From NCBI RefSeq assembly GCF_030160295.1, contig NZ_BSOB01000050.1:62001-126000 (forward strand): a DNA stretch of 64,000 bases. Direction: 5' to 3'. Position numbers and translations under genes: made by a program. This DNA comes from Dyella acidisoli. GTDB lineage: Bacteria > Pseudomonadota > Gammaproteobacteria > Xanthomonadales > Rhodanobacteraceae. Below, piece after piece: positions 18,060 through 27,207 of the stretch; position 1 is the first letter of the stretch; each line of letters opens with the position of its first letter. Under the pieces are notes generated by a model. The model was not told where the DNA came from. It saw only the letters and a list, made by a program, of their open reading frames with translations, and ran no database searches.

Positions 18060-20330
18060 ATGTTCAGCAAGGATCTCGAAGTCACCATCGGCCAGTGCTA
18101 CAAGCAGGCCCGCGAACAGCGCCACGAGTTCATGACCGTGGAGCACTTGCTGCTCGCCCTCACGGAAAACCAGTCGGCGTTGGGCGCCCTGCGCGCCTGC
18201 GGCGCGGACCTTCCGCGGCTGACCCATGAGCTGGAAAAGATCATCGCCGAGACCGTGCCGGTGCTGCCGCACGGTGACGAACGCGATACGCAGCCCACGT
18301 TGGGTTTCCAGCGCGTGCTGCAGCGGGCGGTGTACCACGTGCAGTCTTCCGGCCGTAAGGAAGTCACCGGCGCCAACGTGCTGGTGGCGATCTTCGGTGA
18401 AAAGGACTCCCATGCGGTGTATTTCCTGCATCAGCAAGAAATCACGCGCCTGGACGTGGTCAACTACATCTCGCACGGCATCGCCAAGATCGGCGACGAG
18501 CCTTCCAGCGGCATCTCCGGCAGCGAGCGCGATGCCGAGGAAGGCAGCGAGGGCAAAGGCAATCCGCTCAGCGAATACGCCAGCAACCTCAACGAACTGG
18601 CACTGGAAGGCAAGATCGATCCGCTAATCGGCCGCCAGGACGAAATCGAACGCACCATCCAGGTGCTATGCCGTCGCCGCAAGAACAACCCGCTCTATGT
18701 CGGTGAGGCTGGTGTGGGTAAGACAGCGCTAGCCGAAGGTCTGGCCAAGCGCATCGTCGACGGCGAAGTACCGGAGGTGCTGGAAAACGCGACCATCTGG
18801 GCGCTGGACTTAGGCGCGCTGGTGGCTGGCACCAAGTATCGCGGCGACTTCGAGAAGCGCCTGAAAGCCGTCATCGGTCAGCTGAAGAAGCAGTCGGGCG
18901 CGATTCTCTTTATCGACGAGATTCACACCATCATCGGCGCTGGTTCTGCGTCAGGTGGCACCATGGATGCCAGCAACCTGATCAAGCCCATGCTTGCTTC
19001 GGGCGAGTTGCGCTGCATTGGTTCCACGACATTCCAGGAATTCCGCGGCATCTTCGAAAAAGATCGCGCGCTGGCGCGCCGCTTCCAGAAGATCGACGTG
19101 GTCGAGCCCAGCGTGGCCGACAGCCTGGAGATCTTGAAGGGTTTGAAGTCGCGCTTCGAGGAACACCACAACGTGTCTTACACGCTGGAAGCGCTGAAGG
19201 CCGCAGTGGATCTGTCAGTGAAGCACATTCCCGATCGCCTGCTGCCCGATAAGGCCATTGATGTGATCGACGAGGCCGGCGCACGCCAGCGCTTGCTGCC
19301 GATCGAACAGCGCACTGGCAAGGTCGACGTGCCGGAAGTCGAATACATCGTTGCCAAGATGGCGCGTATCCCGGCCAAGCAAGTGTCGGCATCTGATCGC
19401 GACGTGCTGAAGAATCTGGAACGCAACCTCAAGATGGTGGTGTTCGGGCAGGATCCGGCGATCGAAGCGCTGGCGGCATCGATCAAGATGGCGCGCTCGG
19501 GTCTGGCCGATCCTTCCAAGCCGATCGGCTGCTTCCTGCTCGCCGGCCCCACCGGCGTGGGCAAGACGGAGGTCACGAAGCAGTTGGCCATGCAGCTTGG
19601 CATCGAGATGATCCGCTTCGACATGTCCGAGTACATGGAAGCGCATTCGGTGTCGCGTCTTGTGGGTGCGCCTCCGGGTTACGTCGGCTTCGATCAGGGT
19701 GGCCTGCTGACGGAGGCCGTCACCAAGCATCCGCATGCCGTGCTGCTGCTGGACGAAATCGAGAAGGCACATCCGGATGTGTTCAACATCCTGCTGCAGG
19801 TGATGGACCGCGGCGTGTTAACCGACACCAATGGTCGCGAGGCGAACTTCAAAAACGTGATCGTGGTGATGACCACCAATGCCGGCGCGCAACAGGCTTC
19901 GCGCCGCAGCATCGGCTTCGTGAAGCAGAACCACACCATGGATTCGATGGAAGTGATCCGCCGTACCTTCACCCCCGAGTTCCGCAATCGCCTGGATGCG
20001 ATCATCCAGTTCAACGCGCTGGACTTCGAGCACATCTTGCGGGTGGTCGACAAGTTCCTGATCGAACTGGAATCGCAGCTCAGCGAGAAGCACGTGTCGC
20101 TGGACGTCGACGCCGATGCACGCCGCTGGCTGGCCGAGCACGGTTTCGATCCGCAGATGGGAGCTCGCCCGATGGCACGCGTGATCCAGGAGAAGATCAA
20201 GCGAGTGCTGGCCGACGAGCTGCTGTTTGGCAAGCTGGCCGAGGGTGGCAAGGTGAGCCTGAGCGTTAAAGAAGGCCAGCTGGCGGTGAACACCGAAGCG
20301 GCCGAACCGGTGCCGGCGACGATCTCCTGA
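18060..20330 (+). CDS. clpA: ATP-dependent Clp protease ATP-binding subunit ClpA
   Basis: 756 aa AAA+ unfoldase. The Clp-N double repeat (1 to about 145) is followed by two ATPase modules with Walker A motifs [15 protein letters not shown] and [15 protein letters not shown] and Walker B motifs [10 protein letters not shown] and [10 protein letters not shown]. It partners ClpP (not in the window) to unfold and feed substrates, including those brought by ClpS. A strong hairpin with T-runs follows the stop. Confidence 0.97.
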   Translation: MFSKDLEVTIGQCYKQAREQRHEFMTVEHLLLALTENQSALGALRACGADLPRLTHELEKIIAETVPVLPHGDERDTQPTLGFQRVLQRAVYHVQSSGRKEVTGANVLVAIFGEKDSHAVYFLHQQEITRLDVVNYISHGIAKIGDEPSSGISGSERDAEEGSEGKGNPLSEYASNLNELALEGKIDPLIGRQDEIERTIQVLCRRRKNNPLYVGEAGVGKTALAEGLAKRIVDGEVPEVLENATIWALDLGALVAGTKYRGDFEKRLKAVIGQLKKQSGAILFIDEIHTIIGAGSASGGTMDASNLIKPMLASGELRCIGSTTFQEFRGIFEKDRALARRFQKIDVVEPSVADSLEILKGLKSRFEEHHNVSYTLEALKAAVDLSVKHIPDRLLPDKAIDVIDEAGARQRLLPIEQRTGKVDVPEVEYIVAKMARIPAKQVSASDRDVLKNLERNLKMVVFGQDPAIEALAASIKMARSGLADPSKPIGCFLLAGPTGVGKTEVTKQLAMQLGIEMIRFDMSEYMEAHSVSRLVGAPPGYVGFDQGGLLTEAVTKHPHAVLLLDEIEKAHPDVFNILLQVMDRGVLTDTNGREANFKNVIVVMTTNAGAQQASRRSIGFVKQNHTMDSMEVIRRTFTPEFRNRLDAIIQFNALDFEHILRVVDKFLIELESQLSEKHVSLDVDADARRWLAEHGFDPQMGARPMARVIQEKIKRVLADELLFGKLAEGGKVSLSVKEGQLAVNTEAAEPVPATIS

Positions 20331-20350
20331 CGTTGATCGGTCGCCATAAT

Positions 20351-20380
20351 AAAAAAGCCGCGCAGATGCGCGGCTTTTTT
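20351..20380. terminator. Bidirectional intrinsic terminator between clpA and infA
   Basis: AAAAAAGCCGCGC-AGAT-GCGCGGCTTTTTT is a perfect stem with a run of T on either side. It serves clpA on plus and infA on minus, whose stop is at 20400. Confidence 0.95.
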
Positions 20381-20399
20381 ATTTGGAAACTTGTCAGGC

Positions 20400-20618
20400 T
20401 CACTTCATGCGGTAGGTAATGCGGCCCTTGGTAAGGTCATAGGGGGTCATTTCCACCTTCACCTTGTCGCCAGTGAGAATGCGAATGTAATGCTTGCGCA
20501 TGCGGCCGGAGATATGGGCAATCACGACATGGCCATTTTCCAGCTTCACTCGAAACATGGTGTTGGGTAGGGTCTCTACGACCGTACCATCCATTTCAAT
20601 GACGTCGTCTTTGGCCAT
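20400..20618 (-). CDS. infA: Translation initiation factor IF-1
   Basis: 72 aa from [13 protein letters not shown] at 20618, exactly the IF-1 length; an in-frame start 15 codons upstream is rejected on length and homology. One S1/OB-fold domain ending [12 protein letters not shown]. It binds the 30S A site during initiation. The clpS-clpA / infA convergent arrangement is conserved in gammaproteobacteria. A Shine-Dalgarno is not obvious. Confidence 0.97.
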   Translation of the reverse strand: MAKDDVIEMDGTVVETLPNTMFRVKLENGHVVIAHISGRMRKHYIRILTGDKVKVEMTPYDLTKGRITYRMK

Positions 20619-21004
20619 GCGTTCCGGGAGGTGTGCGCGGGCCACCATGGCCGCGTAAGCCATCCATTATGCCACGTAACAGGGGCGGGTCAAAGAAATT
20701 AGGCTGAGGGATGCTCTGATCTATTCCACGCACCCGTCACCGCACTGTATGCGCGCAGCAGTTTGTCGCAGCGGGGAAGGCAGACTGGCTGTCTGTCGAG
20801 ACGCTGGGGCAAACTGCTGCGCGCATACAGTGCGGCCCCAACGTGTTGAATTTAATGGCGGGGTGACCTCCAGAAGGCTCGCAGGCTGTGCCGCGTGGCT
20901 TGAACAGGCCAGTCTGCCCTGCGCCACGCAACACACCCTGCGGGCCTTCTGGACGTCATGCCGGGTACGTGGAATAGATCAGAGCATCCCTAAGATCCAA
21001 ACAC
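20619..21004. other. 386-bp gap upstream of infA, mostly filled by a nested repeat element
   Basis: Apart from about 88 bp next to infA, where its promoter should be, this space is occupied by the element at 20707-20991. Frames open through it are short, Cys/Arg-rich and follow the palindromes, so I do not call a gene. Confidence 0.6.
20707..20991. repeat. 285-bp nested inverted-repeat element with two inner hairpins
   Basis: The outer ends are a perfect 24-bp inverted repeat (20707-20730 with 20968-20991; begins AGGGATGCTCTGATC). Inside, hairpin 1 has a perfect 26-bp stem (20740-20765 with 20810-20835; begins CCGCACTGTATGCGC). Hairpin 2 has a 16-bp stem with one mismatch (20870-20885 with 20937-20952) and an inner stem GCGTGGC/GCCACGC (20893-20899, 20923-20929). 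The loop of hairpin 1 contains GGCAGACTGGC (20779-20789) and the loop of hairpin 2 its exact complement GCCAGTCTGCC (20908-20918). A second copy was not noticed in this window. Candidates are a MITE-like element or a structured RNA. Confidence 0.85.
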
Positions 21005-21283
21005 TCAGGAGAAATGTTCGTCCAGCTTGCGCCGGATCTCCTGTTCAATCATGCCCTTGAGCGGGGAAAACAGCATGCCCAGCTGCGCGCTCACTTGGAT
21101 TTCATCGCCGCCGATAGCGATCTTGCCGTTGATGCCGGGGCGGTCGAAGCTCAGCGTGCTGTCGTTCTGCCATTGTGTCTGGACCTGGAACTTCTCACGC
21201 ATGCGCGTGGCAACCTGGTCAATCACGGCGTGTGCTTCGGCAGCGGACAAACGGTGCGGACGGCGGATTTCGATACTGGGCAT
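21005..21283 (-). CDS. Polyhydroxyalkanoic acid system family protein
   Basis: 92 aa, whole-length match in character to the PHA_gran_rgn family (PSIEIRRPHRLSAAEAHAVID, then SFDRPGINGKIAIGGDEIQV and a C-terminal EQEIRRKLDEHF). Members occur near polyhydroxyalkanoate genes but also alone in xanthomonads; no PHA synthase is present here. Monogenic; the nested repeat element ends 13 bp after its stop. Molecular function is not known. Confidence 0.75.
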   Translation of the reverse strand: MPSIEIRRPHRLSAAEAHAVIDQVATRMREKFQVQTQWQNDSTLSFDRPGINGKIAIGGDEIQVSAQLGMLFSPLKGMIEQEIRRKLDEHFS

Positions 21284-21384
21284 GGATGCTGCTCTAACAG
21301 ATTAACTAGGCATGATAAACGCAAATCCTGTCGATATTTTTCATGCATCTGGTAGAGTCGCGCCGTCATATAATTGATCATTTC

Positions 21385-22158
21385 ATGCGCATCGAGTTTC
21401 CCCATTCCACCCGAGCGGATTTCCGCTGGAGCCAGCCGGTGTTGCGCATCGGCAGTGACTCCGGCAACGACCTGGTGCTGGGGACTGGCCAAGCTGCGGC
21501 GCATCACCTGCAGATCAGTCAAGACAAACGTGGCTGGGTGCTCGATGTGCTGCCGGATGCCAATCGCATTTATGTCAATGCGCGCCCGGTGCGCGAGCGT
21601 GCCATCCTGCATCCGGGGGACATGCTTAGCGTAGGCGACTGTCGCATGCTGTTGTGTGCGGATGAAGCACCTGTCGGACGCACATCGCCCGAAACGCCCG
21701 CGCAGGAGCGTTGCACCGTGGCACTTCGCGCCGTGGCTGGGCCGCTCTCAGGTCAGGTACTGCCGCTGGCCGATCGGCTGGAATTGGGGTCGCAAGGTCG
21801 TGTTCCGCTGGACTTGCCGCAGGGCGAAACGGCCACGCTGACGATTTTCTGGCGTGATGGTCAGTTGCGCATGGAGTCCAGTCAGCCCGCCGATGGGCGT
21901 TATCCAGCCCGGGTCAACGGCATCGTCGCGCAGCAGACGGTGCTGCTTCCGGGCGACCAGATTGGCATCGGCATGCACCGCTTTCTGATCGATGCGCCGG
22001 GCCTGGAGCGCGAACCGGAAATCGTGCTTCCACCTGAGCCCGCAAACCCCTTGCCGGAAGATGCAGCCGGGCCGCGTGGGGAAGTGTGGTGGCTGATTGC
22101 CACCGCAGCGGTGCTGGCCTTAGGCATTGCACTCCTGTTGTTGTTGCACGCGCATTGA
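21385..22158 (+). CDS. Double FHA-domain protein with C-terminal membrane anchor
   Basis: 257 aa from the ATG at 21385; a start at 21343 is possible. A TATAAT hexamer at 21369-21374 would place transcription at or beside 21385, favouring a leaderless message. Residues about 10-85 are an FHA domain (LRIGSDSGNDLVL...HHLQIS, the GR/S/H pattern binding phosphothreonine). Residues about 120-205 look like a second, degenerate FHA (LELGSQGRVPLDL...YPARVNG). A single hydrophobic helix WWLIATAAVLALGIALLLLL ends the protein. No Ser/Thr kinase or phosphatase is adjacent. It probably scaffolds phospho-signalling at the inner membrane. Confidence 0.8.
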   Translation: MRIEFPHSTRADFRWSQPVLRIGSDSGNDLVLGTGQAAAHHLQISQDKRGWVLDVLPDANRIYVNARPVRERAILHPGDMLSVGDCRMLLCADEAPVGRTSPETPAQERCTVALRAVAGPLSGQVLPLADRLELGSQGRVPLDLPQGETATLTIFWRDGQLRMESSQPADGRYPARVNGIVAQQTVLLPGDQIGIGMHRFLIDAPGLEREPEIVLPPEPANPLPEDAAGPRGEVWWLIATAAVLALGIALLLLLHAH

Positions 22159-22216
22159 CGTTTTGTTGCTGCGTCGCGGCATAATGCGGCGATCATTACA
22201 AGACGGGAAGCGGTGC

Positions 22217-23302
22217 GTGAGCAGGGTTTGGAACTTCAGTGCAGGTCCGGCGGCATTGCCCTTGTCGGTGCTTGAACGCGCGCAGCGCGAGCTGCTGGAC
22301 TGGAACGGCAGTGGCGCTTCGGTAATGGAGCAGTCCCATCGCGGCAAGCGCTTCATCGCCATGGCACAGCAGGTGGAAGCGAATCTGCGCGAGCTGATGG
22401 ACATCCCGGATGACTATGCTGTGTTGTTCGAGCAAGGCGGGGCTACGCAGCACTTCGCGCAGATTCCCATGAACCTCGCGGTCGAAGGTGACAGCGCCGA
22501 CTACATCATCACCGGTCATTGGAGCGAAAAAGCCGCCAGCGAGGCGGCGCCCTACGTGCGCGTGAACGTTGCGGCCACCAGCAAGTCTGAAAGCTATCTG
22601 CGCATGTCGGCGCGTGAGACATGGAAGCTCGACCCCAACGCTTCGTACGTGCACATCGCCACCAATGAAACCATTCACGGCGTGCAGTTCAAGCAGCCCC
22701 CTGATGTGGGCAATGTGCCGCTGGTGGCGGATATGTCGTCGGACATTCTTTCCGGCCCCGTCGATGTGCGCCGCTACGGCCTGATCTATGCCGGCGCGCA
22801 GAAGAACATCGGCCCTTCCGGTCTGGTGCTGATCATCATCCGTCGCGATCTGCTCGAACGGCCGACGCGCCCGATGGCAAAGATCTTCCGCTATGTCGAG
22901 CACGCCGCCCATGATTCGATGCTCAACACGCCCAACACGTGGGGCTGGTACCTGGCCGGGCTGACTTTCGAATGGCTCAAGGACAACGGCGGTCTTGCCG
23001 CGATGGCTGAGCTCAATCGCCAGAAGTCCGAACTGCTCTATTCGACGATCGATGGTTCCGGTGGGTTCTACGCTAACCCTATCGATCCGCCGGTACGGTC
23101 GCGCATGAATGTGCCATTCACCCTGCACGATAGCGCACTCGACGCTGCCTTCCTGCAGGAATCGGAGGCCGCGGGTCTACTCGCGCTGAAGGGACACAAA
23201 GCACTGGGCGGCATGCGCGCATCGCTGTACAACGCGGTGCCATTGCAGGCCGTGCAAGTGCTGGTGGATTTCATGCACGACTTTGCACGCCGGCATGGCT
23301 GA
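22217..23302 (+). CDS. serC: Phosphoserine aminotransferase
   Basis: 361 aa from the GTG at 22217 (VSRVWNFSAGPAALPL), which gives the family length; an upstream frame is rejected. PLP-dependent class V aminotransferase: the lysine in YAGAQKNIGPSGL forms the Schiff base. It converts 3-phosphohydroxypyruvate to phosphoserine and also serves pyridoxal phosphate synthesis. First gene of serC-pheA-aroA, a grouping seen across gamma- and betaproteobacteria. Confidence 0.97.
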   Translation: MSRVWNFSAGPAALPLSVLERAQRELLDWNGSGASVMEQSHRGKRFIAMAQQVEANLRELMDIPDDYAVLFEQGGATQHFAQIPMNLAVEGDSADYIITGHWSEKAASEAAPYVRVNVAATSKSESYLRMSARETWKLDPNASYVHIATNETIHGVQFKQPPDVGNVPLVADMSSDILSGPVDVRRYGLIYAGAQKNIGPSGLVLIIIRRDLLERPTRPMAKIFRYVEHAAHDSMLNTPNTWGWYLAGLTFEWLKDNGGLAAMAELNRQKSELLYSTIDGSGGFYANPIDPPVRSRMNVPFTLHDSALDAAFLQESEAAGLLALKGHKALGGMRASLYNAVPLQAVQVLVDFMHDFARRHG

Positions 23303-23350
23303 TACACTGCCGTACCGAAACGGACATCCTTACGTTTGGACATCCATCGC

Positions 23351-24439
23351 ATGAACGAACCCAAGCTATCGCTGGTGCAGGTGCGTGACCGCATCGACAG
23401 CATCGACCGGCAGATCCAGGAGCTGATCTCCGAACGCGCCAACTGGGCCCGCGAAGTGGCCAAGGTGAAAGGCGAGGGGCTTTCGGCGATCGACTATTAC
23501 CGTCCCGAACGCGAAGCGCATGTGCTGCGTATGGTGGTGGACCGCAACAGCGGCCCACTTTCCGACGCGGAGATGGTGCGATTGTTCCGCGAAATCATGT
23601 CTTCCTGCCTGGCGCAGGAAGATCCACTTAAAGTCGGTTATCTCGGTCCCGAAGGCACCTTCAGCGAACAAGCCGTGCGCAAGCATTTCGGTCACGCCGC
23701 TTATGGGCTTCCGCTGGGCAGCATCGAGGAAGTGTTTCAGGAAGTTGCTGCCGGTCATGCGGATTTCGGCGTGGTGCCGGTGGAGAATTCCGGGCAGGGC
23801 ATGATCCAGGTGACACTGGATATGTTCCTCACCTCCGAAGCGCGCATCTGTGGCGAAGTGGAGCTGCGCGTTCACCAATGCCTGCTGTCACAGCGCGACT
23901 CGGTTGAAGGCATCAAGCAGGTTTACGGGCATGCGCAGTCGCTGCAACAGTGCAAGACCTGGCTGCGCGTGAACCTGCCGGATGCCGAATGCATCGCCGT
24001 GCACAGCAATGCAGAAGGCGCGCGCCTGGCGCGTCATGCTGACGATGCCGCTGCGATTGCCGGCGCTACGGCGGCGAAAGTTTATGGTTTGAAGATCATC
24101 GAGCAGGCGATCGAGGATCGCGCCGACAACACCACACGCTTCCTGGTGATCGGTCGCTCGCTGTTTCCACCTTCGGGTAATGACCGCACTTCGCTCTTGA
24201 TTACGGTCAACGACAAACCGGGCGCGCTCTACGAAATACTGAGTCCGTTCGCCAAACATGGTGTCAGCTTGAATCGCATCGAATCCCGCCCGGCGCATAC
24301 CGGCAAGTGGCAATACGCTTTCTTTATCGACGTTTCCGGTCACATTGACGACGTACCCCTGCAGGCAGCCTTGAAAGACATGGGGCCACACGCCGCTCAG
24401 GTGCGCGTACTCGGCGCCTACCCGGTGGCCTTGCCATGA
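23351..24439 (+). CDS. pheA: Bifunctional chorismate mutase / prephenate dehydratase (P-protein)
   Basis: 362 aa from the ATG at 23351. An AroQ chorismate mutase helix bundle (about 8-90, VRDRIDSIDRQIQELISERA) is followed by the prephenate dehydratase domain (VGYLGPEGTFSEQAV; active-site NTTRF at about 257-262) and a C-terminal ACT domain (SLLITVNDKPGALYEIL...SRP) for phenylalanine feedback. It makes phenylpyruvate from chorismate. The stop overlaps the aroA start by 4 bp (ATGA). Confidence 0.97.
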   Translation: MNEPKLSLVQVRDRIDSIDRQIQELISERANWAREVAKVKGEGLSAIDYYRPEREAHVLRMVVDRNSGPLSDAEMVRLFREIMSSCLAQEDPLKVGYLGPEGTFSEQAVRKHFGHAAYGLPLGSIEEVFQEVAAGHADFGVVPVENSGQGMIQVTLDMFLTSEARICGEVELRVHQCLLSQRDSVEGIKQVYGHAQSLQQCKTWLRVNLPDAECIAVHSNAEGARLARHADDAAAIAGATAAKVYGLKIIEQAIEDRADNTTRFLVIGRSLFPPSGNDRTSLLITVNDKPGALYEILSPFAKHGVSLNRIESRPAHTGKWQYAFFIDVSGHIDDVPLQAALKDMGPHAAQVRVLGAYPVALP

Positions 24440-25743
24440 GTGGTGCGCAGCGTCTGAACTGGGTCAGCCGGCCTGCAACGGCCCTGCGTGGCGACGTGGT
24501 AGTGCCCGGCGACAAGTCCGTATCGCATCGTTCGATGATGCTTTCGGGCATCGCAGAAGGTACCTCGTATATTCGCGGTTTTCTGGAAGGTGAAGACACG
24601 CGTGCGACCGCTGCCGTACTGGCGCAACTCGGCGTAGCGATCGAAGCGCCTTCTGCCGGCGAGCGCATCGTGCATGGCGTGGGCTTGCATGGTCTGCGTG
24701 CTTCGAACCAGCCGCTCGATTGCGGCAACGCCGGTACTGGTATGCGACTGCTAGCGGGTTTGCTTGCCGGACAAGCTTTCGATAGCACCCTGATCGGTGA
24801 CGAGTCACTTTCCAAGCGTCCGATGCGCCGTGTCACGGATCCGCTCGCAAAGATGGGTGCACAGATCGATACGCAGGATGGCCTGCCGCCGTTGCAAGTG
24901 CGTGGTGGCCGTAAGCTGCATGGTATCCGCTACGAACTGCCGGTGGCGAGCGCACAGGTGAAATCCGCGCTGCTGCTTGCAGGACTGTATGCCGAAAGCA
25001 GCACCGAAGTGATCGAACCGCATCCCACGCGCGACTACACCGAGCGCATGTTGCAGGCCTTCGGTTGGCCGATCGAATTCTCACCCGGTTACGCCAAGCT
25101 TGAAGGCGGTCATCGCTTGCGTGCGACGGATATCGTCGTGCCAGCGGACTTTTCTTCCTCGGCGTTCTTTCTGGTTGCAGCCAGCATCTTGCCCGGCTCC
25201 ACCTTGCGTTTGCCGGCGGTGGGTTTGAATCCACGTCGCACCGGCTTGCTTGAAGCGCTGCGCTTGATGGGGGCCGATATCAGCATTGAAAACCAGAGCA
25301 AAAGCGGCGGAGAAGCCGTGGGCGATCTGATCGTGCGCCATGCGCCGTTGCACGGTATCGAACTGCCCGAAGCGCTTGTACCGGACATGATCGACGAGTT
25401 CCCGGCGTTGTTCGTTGCTGCCGCGGTGGCGAAGGGACGTACCGTAATTCGCGGAGCTGCGGAGTTGCGTGTGAAGGAATCGGATCGCATCGCGACGATG
25501 GCGGCTGGGTTGCGCGCGCTTGGCGTACGCATCGAGGAAACGCCGGACGGCGCGATCATCGACGGAGGCATCATCAACGGCGGCACAGTGGACAGCCACG
25601 GCGACCATCGTATAGCGATGAGTTTTGCGGTAGCGGGCTTGGTGGCGCGTGATGCGATAACGATTGGCGATTGCGCGAATGTGGCTACGTCGTTTCCGGG
25701 TTTTTTGGAGTTGGCCAATAGTTGCGGGTTTTCGCTGGGCTAA
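24436..25743 (+). CDS. aroA: 3-phosphoshikimate 1-carboxyvinyltransferase (EPSP synthase)
   Basis: 435 aa. It shows the family motifs GDKSVSHRSMML, LDCGNAGTGMRLLAGLLAG and RVKESDRIATM, with GDHRIAMSFAVAG near the C-terminus. It transfers enolpyruvyl from PEP to shikimate-3-phosphate in aromatic amino-acid synthesis. Translationally coupled to pheA. Sequence class II features were not distinguished. A 176-bp gap holding a composite repeat separates it from kdsB. Confidence 0.97.
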   Translation: MSGAQRLNWVSRPATALRGDVVVPGDKSVSHRSMMLSGIAEGTSYIRGFLEGEDTRATAAVLAQLGVAIEAPSAGERIVHGVGLHGLRASNQPLDCGNAGTGMRLLAGLLAGQAFDSTLIGDESLSKRPMRRVTDPLAKMGAQIDTQDGLPPLQVRGGRKLHGIRYELPVASAQVKSALLLAGLYAESSTEVIEPHPTRDYTERMLQAFGWPIEFSPGYAKLEGGHRLRATDIVVPADFSSSAFFLVAASILPGSTLRLPAVGLNPRRTGLLEALRLMGADISIENQSKSGGEAVGDLIVRHAPLHGIELPEALVPDMIDEFPALFVAAAVAKGRTVIRGAAELRVKESDRIATMAAGLRALGVRIEETPDGAIIDGGIINGGTVDSHGDHRIAMSFAVAGLVARDAITIGDCANVATSFPGFLELANSCGFSLG

Positions 25744-25765
25744 ATCGCCATCTTCCTGAGTGAAT

Positions 25766-25902
25766 CCCTCTCCCTCCTGGAGAGGGTGCCGAGAGGCGGG
25801 TGAGGGTGCGGTCGGAGCGTGATGCTGATTTCTTGCGCAAGCCTTTATCATCGCGCGCTGAGCGAACCCTCACCCCAACCCCTCTCCCAGAGGGAGAGGG
25901 GC
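25766..25902. repeat. Composite CT/AG inverted repeat, family 2, type A
   Basis: Left arm CCCTCTCCCTCCTGGAGAGG, then GTGCCGAGAGGCGGGTGAGG; right arm CCCTCACCCCAACCCCTCTC then CCAGAGGGAGAGGGGC. The roughly 55-nt core (GGAGCG...TTGCGCAAG...CATC..GCGCTGA) is closely similar in the copy at 52936-53072, so the whole unit, not only the arms, is conserved. It ends 17 bp before the kdsB start and occupies its leader. Confidence 0.85.
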
Positions 25903-25919
25903 TTTGCTGCGAGTTCTCA

Positions 25920-26690
25920 ATGCCGACCACGCCCAATTTCATCGTCGCTATCCCCGCCCGCTACGGTTCCACCCGCCTTCCAGGCAAGCCGTTACGCCCC
26001 ATTGCGGGTGTGCCGATGGTGGTACGCGTCGCGCAGCGAGCCCAGCAGGCGGGGGCTTCGCAAGTAGTGGTAGCAACAGACGACGAGCGCATCGCCGATG
26101 CTCTGGCCGCGCAAGACGTGGATGTCTGCATGACCCGGAGCGACCACGCATCCGGCAGCGATCGCCTGGCTGAGTGCGCGGCCTACTATGGCTGGTCGCC
26201 CGAAACCATCGTGGTGAACCTGCAAGGCGACGAACCTTTCGCCCCCGCAGCGGGCATCCGTGAAGTGGCGCAGGCGCTGGCCGAAGACAATGCGCCGATG
26301 GCGACGCTCGCGACGCCGATCACCGATGCGCACGAATTGTTCGATCCCAACGTGGTGAAACTGGTTCGCGCCGCCAACGGCCGTGCGCTGTATTTCAGCC
26401 GCGCACCGCTGCCTTGGGCGCGCGATGCCTTCGCAACGGATCGCAATGTGCTGCCGGATGAAATACCTTTTCTAAGGCATATCGGCATCTACGCCTACCG
26501 CGCCGGTTTTTTACTGCAATACACCGGCTTATCACACACACTCTTGGAACAGACCGAATCACTGGAACAATTGCGTGTGCTGGAACATGGCTATTCCATC
26601 GCTGTTCGCCTAGCGCCGGAGCCATTTCCACCCGGGATCGACACCGAAGCGGATTTGCAGCGTGCCGAAGCATGGATGAGCCGTCGGTGA
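25920..26690 (+). CDS. kdsB: 3-deoxy-manno-octulosonate cytidylyltransferase
   Basis: 256 aa from the ATG at 25920 ([21 protein letters not shown]), the standard KdsB length and N-terminus. The upstream open frame is only a translation of the repeat element. The nucleotidyltransferase motif [12 protein letters not shown] and the VNLQGDEPF metal-binding segment are intact. It activates KDO as CMP-KDO for lipid A inner-core assembly. No strong Shine-Dalgarno is visible; the purine-rich right arm of the repeat is about 18 nt upstream. It overlaps the next gene by 19 bp. Confidence 0.96.
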   Translation: MPTTPNFIVAIPARYGSTRLPGKPLRPIAGVPMVVRVAQRAQQAGASQVVVATDDERIADALAAQDVDVCMTRSDHASGSDRLAECAAYYGWSPETIVVNLQGDEPFAPAAGIREVAQALAEDNAPMATLATPITDAHELFDPNVVKLVRAANGRALYFSRAPLPWARDAFATDRNVLPDEIPFLRHIGIYAYRAGFLLQYTGLSHTLLEQTESLEQLRVLEHGYSIAVRLAPEPFPPGIDTEADLQRAEAWMSRR

Positions 26691-27154
26691 TCGCGCGCAG
26701 CATTTTGTTCGTGTGCTTGGGCAATATTTGCCGCTCGCCGTTGGTGGAAACGGTGGCGCGTAAACAGCTAGCCGATGCTGGATTGGACATCGAGGTTGCA
26801 TCATGCGGCACTGGCAGCTGGCATGTTGGCGAGCAGGCAGATCCGCGCATGCGCGCTGCCGCAGTGAAAGCGGGGTATGAGTTGGAGGCACATCGCGCGC
26901 GTCAATTGCACGCCACCGACTTTGACCACTATGACTTGCTGTTGGCGATGGACAGCAACAACCTGCGTGACATGCTGAATGCATCCAGAGAGAAGGCGAG
27001 TGATCGTCTGGCTCTGTTCCTGGAATGGGCAGGTGTGACGCCGCTAAGGGATTTCCCAGATCCGTATTACGAAGAGCTCACCGCTTTTACGCAATCCGTC
27101 GCCTTGGCCGAGCGCGGCATCCGGGGACTGATCGAGCGACTGCGCACCGGCTGA
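26672..27154 (+). CDS. Low-molecular-weight protein-tyrosine phosphatase
   Basis: 160 aa. The P-loop CLGNICRS (C-x5-R-S) near residue 15 and the general-acid loop DFPDPYYEE near residue 125 define the family. These enzymes dephosphorylate tyrosine kinases of capsule export or act on arsenate; no BY-kinase is beside it. The ATG at 26672 lies inside kdsB; a GTG at 26687 is a possible shorter start. kdsB-LMW-PTP coupling is frequent in xanthomonads by my recollection. Confidence 0.9.
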   Translation: MDEPSVIARSILFVCLGNICRSPLVETVARKQLADAGLDIEVASCGTGSWHVGEQADPRMRAAAVKAGYELEAHRARQLHATDFDHYDLLLAMDSNNLRDMLNASREKASDRLALFLEWAGVTPLRDFPDPYYEELTAFTQSVALAERGIRGLIERLRTG

Positions 27155-27207
27155 ATTGTTTCAGGGGCAGGGGTTGGAAATCCGCCAAACGGGCTAAAAT
27201 CGTCCGT

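Noticed and set aside
20749-21060. 103-codon open frame through the nested repeat element
   Set aside because: Its sequence follows the palindromes, is rich in Cys/Arg and lacks a ribosome-binding site; the frame probably survives by chance.
25766-25902. CRISPR-like repeats
   Set aside because: The CT/AG arms are inverted and dispersed, with no regular direct repeats or spacers and no cas genes.
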